Assembly: GCA_018398815.1 (NCBI GenBank)
Contig: CM031626.1
Span: 43,024,450 to 43,088,449, forward strand
Origin: Conus ventricosus
Lineage: Eukaryota > Mollusca > Gastropoda > Neogastropoda > Conidae
DNA length: 64,000 nt
Direction of reading: 5' to 3'
The position numbers were made by a program, and so were the translations under genes. Positions 61,613 to 64,000 of the stretch are shown in pieces. Within the stretch, counting starts at the first letter, position 1; each line of letters begins with the position of its first letter. Below the pieces are notes generated by a model. The model had not been told where the DNA came from. It saw only the letters and a list, made by a program, of their open reading frames with translations, and did no database searches.

Positions 61613-61682
61613 CTGTCATACACGTACAACAAGGTAGAGGTGTTGAAACATATCACATGAATACTTCCATACTGTTAGTCTA

Positions 61683-61949
61683 TTACACACACACACACAC
61701 ACACACAAAACATGCATACATTCACACACACACACTAAACATACATACACTCACATCAAACACACACACACACGCACGCACACACACACACACGCACGAA
61801 CGCACGCACACGCACGCGCACACATGCAAGCACGCACACACACACACACAACATACACATTCACTTACACACACACACACACACACAAACACACCATACT
61901 CACACGCACACACACACGCACACACACATTCACACACACGCACACATTC

Positions 61950-62020
<71 letters not shown>

Positions 62021-62115
62021 ATACTAACACACACAGGCGCACACACACATACTCTCTCATGTGTGTGAACATTGTCCTGTAATGCCACACACACACACAC
62101 GCATACACACACAAA
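61683..62115. repeat. long imperfect (CA)n with ACACGC variants
   Basis: About 430 bp, pure CA at 61955-62020. His/Thr and Cys/Val open frames here are compositional. Confidence 0.96.
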
Positions 62116-62163
62116 AGTGTTACCATTTTCAGACATGGCAAACCACGTTTTTGTCTCAGTCTC

Positions 62164-62736
62164 TGACTAGGACACTCTACATTATAAAGCCCCTAGTCTG
62201 GGGCCAAACCAGTGCTACATCAACTCAGGACACACTGCATTATAAAGCCCCTAGTCTGGGGCCAAACCAGAGCTACATCAACTCAGGACACATTGTATTA
62301 TAAAGCCCCTAGTCTGGGGCCAAACCAGAGCTACATCAACTCAGGACACATTGTATTATAAAGCCCCTAGTCTGGGGCCAAACCAGAGCTACATCAACTC
62401 AGGACACTCTGCATCATAAAGCCCTAGTCTGGGGCCAAACCAGAGCTACATCAACTCAGGACACATTGTATTATAAAGCCCCTAGTCTGGGGCCAAACCA
62501 GAGCTACATCAACTCAGGACACATTGTATGATAAAGCCCCTAGTCTGGGGCCAAACCAGAGCTACATCAACTCAGGACACTCTGCATCATAAAGCCCCTA
62601 GTCTGGGGCAAACCAGAGCTACATCAACTCAGGACACATTGTATGATAAAGCCCTAGTCTGGGGCCAAAACAGAGCTACATCAACTCAGGACACTCTGCA
62701 TCATAAAGCCCCTAGTCTGGGGCCAAACCAGAGCTA
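62164..62736. repeat. 58-bp minisatellite, 10 copies
   Basis: Unit CATTATAAAGCCCCTAGTCT, GGGGCCAAACCAGAGCTACA, TCAACTCAGGACACTC. It contains the imperfect palindrome CCCCTAGTCTGGGG. Two forms alternate irregularly: CACATTGTAT and CACTCTGCAT. Confidence 0.96.
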
Positions 62737-62799
62737 GGAACTGTGCAGGCCAGTTGCTAGGTGATAGCAGTCACATCAACTCATTCCCTCCAGGCCTGA

Positions 62800-63400
62800 A
62801 CAATGCTCTGTCAGCACTGAACAGTGCCACCAACCTCCTCCCAGCACTGCTCTGTCAGCATTGAACAGTGCCACCAACCTCCTCCCCAGCACTGCTCTGT
62901 CAGCATTGAACAGTGCCACCAACCTCCTCCCCAGCACTGCTCTGTCAGCATTGAACAGTGCCACCAACCCCCTCCCCAGGACTGCTCTGTCAGCATTGAA
63001 CAGTGCCACCAACCTCCTCCCCAGCACTGCTCTGTCAGCATTGAACAGTGCCACCAACCTCCTCCCCAGCACTGCTCTGTCAGCATTGAACAGTGCCACC
63101 AACCTCCTCCCCAGCACTGAACAGCGCCACCAACCTCCTCCCCAGCACTGAACAGCGCCACCAACTCCTCCCCAGCACTGAACAGCGCCACCAACCTCCT
63201 CCCCAGCACTGAACAGCGCCACCAACCTCCTCCCCAGCACTGAACAGTGCCACCCACTCCTCCCCAGCACTGAACAGCGCCACCAACCTCCTCCCCAGCA
63301 CTGAACAGTGCCACCAACCTCCTCCCCAGCATTGAACAGTGCCACCAACCTCCTCCCAGCACTGAACAGCGCCACCAACCTCCTCCCCAGCACTGCTAGG
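62800..63400. repeat. two-length minisatellite (45 then 31 bp)
   Basis: Seven 45-bp units (CTCTGTCAGCATTGAACAGT, GCCACCAACCTCCTCCCCAG, CACTG) are followed from about 63110 by nine 31-bp units lacking CTCTGTCAGCATTG and reading AACAGCGCCACC. One internal deletion created the short form. Confidence 0.95.
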
Positions 63401-63588
63401 GCAACAGACCTAATCTCTTCAAACCATCATCACTCCAGAAACTATGCATGTTACAGTTCTCTAATATGAAAGAGCTGAAAATAAGAGCTTTGTTTATAAA
63501 ATGTCAAAGATTTGACATCTCTGAACCAAAATCGAGTCTGATGTTTACATTCGAACACAGAGTCATGTACAAAGGAAAATTAAGTTTG
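63401..63588. other. unique intron segment
   Basis: Nothing recognised. No VPS13 exon is seen here or between 63813 and 64000. Confidence 0.5.
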
Positions 63589-63812
63589 AATTCATCGATC
63601 GCTGAGCTGAAGTTCCAGCCCTGTGTTAAAGTCTGAATTCATCGATCGTTGAGCGTGAAGTTCCAGCCCTGTGCTAAAGTCTGAATTCATCGATCGCTGA
63701 GCTGAAGTTCCAGCCCTGTGCTAAGTCTGAATTCATCGATCGTTGAGCTGAACTTCCAGCCCTGTGCTAAAGTCTGAATTCATCGATCGCTGAGCTGAAG
63801 TTCCAGCCCTGT
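63589..63812. repeat. minisatellite of about 47 bp, 5 copies, with ATCGATCG palindrome
   Basis: Unit GAATTCATCGATCGCTGAGC, TGAAGTTCCAGCCCTGTGCT, AAAGTCT, alternating ATCGATCGCTG and ATCGATCGTTG. Confidence 0.95.
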
Positions 63813-64000
63813 GCATGCCATATTGGATCTAAGGTGAATGGAAAGAAGACACAAAAAGCTAGCACACGTCAAACACCTAGTGGTGTTGACTGTCAATAAA
63901 CAAAATGAACTGTTTGAAAATGGAAAGATAAAGAAGCAAAGTCTGACTAGCCTCATCCCCACCCCCTCCCCCCAGACGGCAAAAATGGCTGTTTAGGGTT

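Noticed and set aside
63780..63962. 60-codon minus frame at the window end considered as an upstream VPS13 exon
   Set aside because: No similarity to VPS13 and it overlaps the 47-bp array.
1..64000. tRNA, rRNA, snRNA or riboswitch genes
   Set aside because: No cloverleaf, Sm-site or other diagnostic RNA signature was visible by eye; a covariance-model scan would be needed to exclude them.
1..64000. Idea that repeat units here are preferentially multiples of three
   Set aside because: Units of 18, 27, 33, 42, 45, 51 and 54 bp exist, but so do 22, 31, 40, 50, 58, 64, 80, 83 and 86 bp; the impression comes from multiples of three leaving longer open frames.

Overview
The window is animal nuclear DNA, not prokaryotic. 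It has short exons with GT/AG junctions, introns of many kilobases, abundant (CA)n, (GA)n and GACA-type microsatellites, dozens of minisatellites, and non-LTR retrotransposon copies. A lophotrochozoan, probably a gastropod mollusc, is my best guess from the repeat style, the I-superfamily LINE and the SINE-like fragments. That assignment is inference only.

One gene can be read with confidence. It is a VPS13A/C-class bridge-like lipid-transfer protein on the minus strand. I place 16 consecutive exons between 61612 and 32. Every exon has AG/GT boundaries and all 15 internal junctions keep phase, giving 592 codons plus one base. The exons cover the end of the SHR-BD/VAB (adaptor-binding) region, the following conserved segment, and the start of the C-terminal VPS13_C/ATG2_C-like helical region. 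The N-terminal chorein part lies beyond base 64000 and the final C-terminal exons lie below base 1. Less than 3 percent of the window is coding.

Layout, low to high coordinate. 1-8.5 kb: exon 16, a 22-bp GACA/GATA array, a nearly full-length but broken I-superfamily LINE (about 2321-8268, minus), exon 15. 8.5-23 kb: exons 14 to 8, a 5'-truncated LINE copy, a Cys-rich coding remnant, and minisatellites, several of which begin exactly at exon edges. 23-42 kb: exons 7 to 5 among many 18- to 86-bp arrays. 42-51 kb: exon 4, then a roughly 30-bp array split by about 7.6 kb of homopolymer-rich sequence that holds a roughly 500-bp satellite and a 100-bp N gap, probably poorly polished assembly. 51-64 kb: a pair of about 485-bp direct repeats, exons 3 to 1, an 83-bp satellite of about 32 copies, and three more arrays.

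The most unusual observation is that tandem arrays in this gene are anchored on splice sites. The acceptors of exons 9, 11 and 13, together with the first bases of those exons, are repeated about 21, 4 and 24 times upstream. The last part of exon 12, in two cases with its splice donor, is repeated three times downstream. A diverged AG-aligned array abuts exon 4. The exon 9 array has a 54-bp (18-codon) unit that is open in the exon's own frame for the four nearest copies, so use of a copied acceptor would add multiples of 18 residues without a frameshift.
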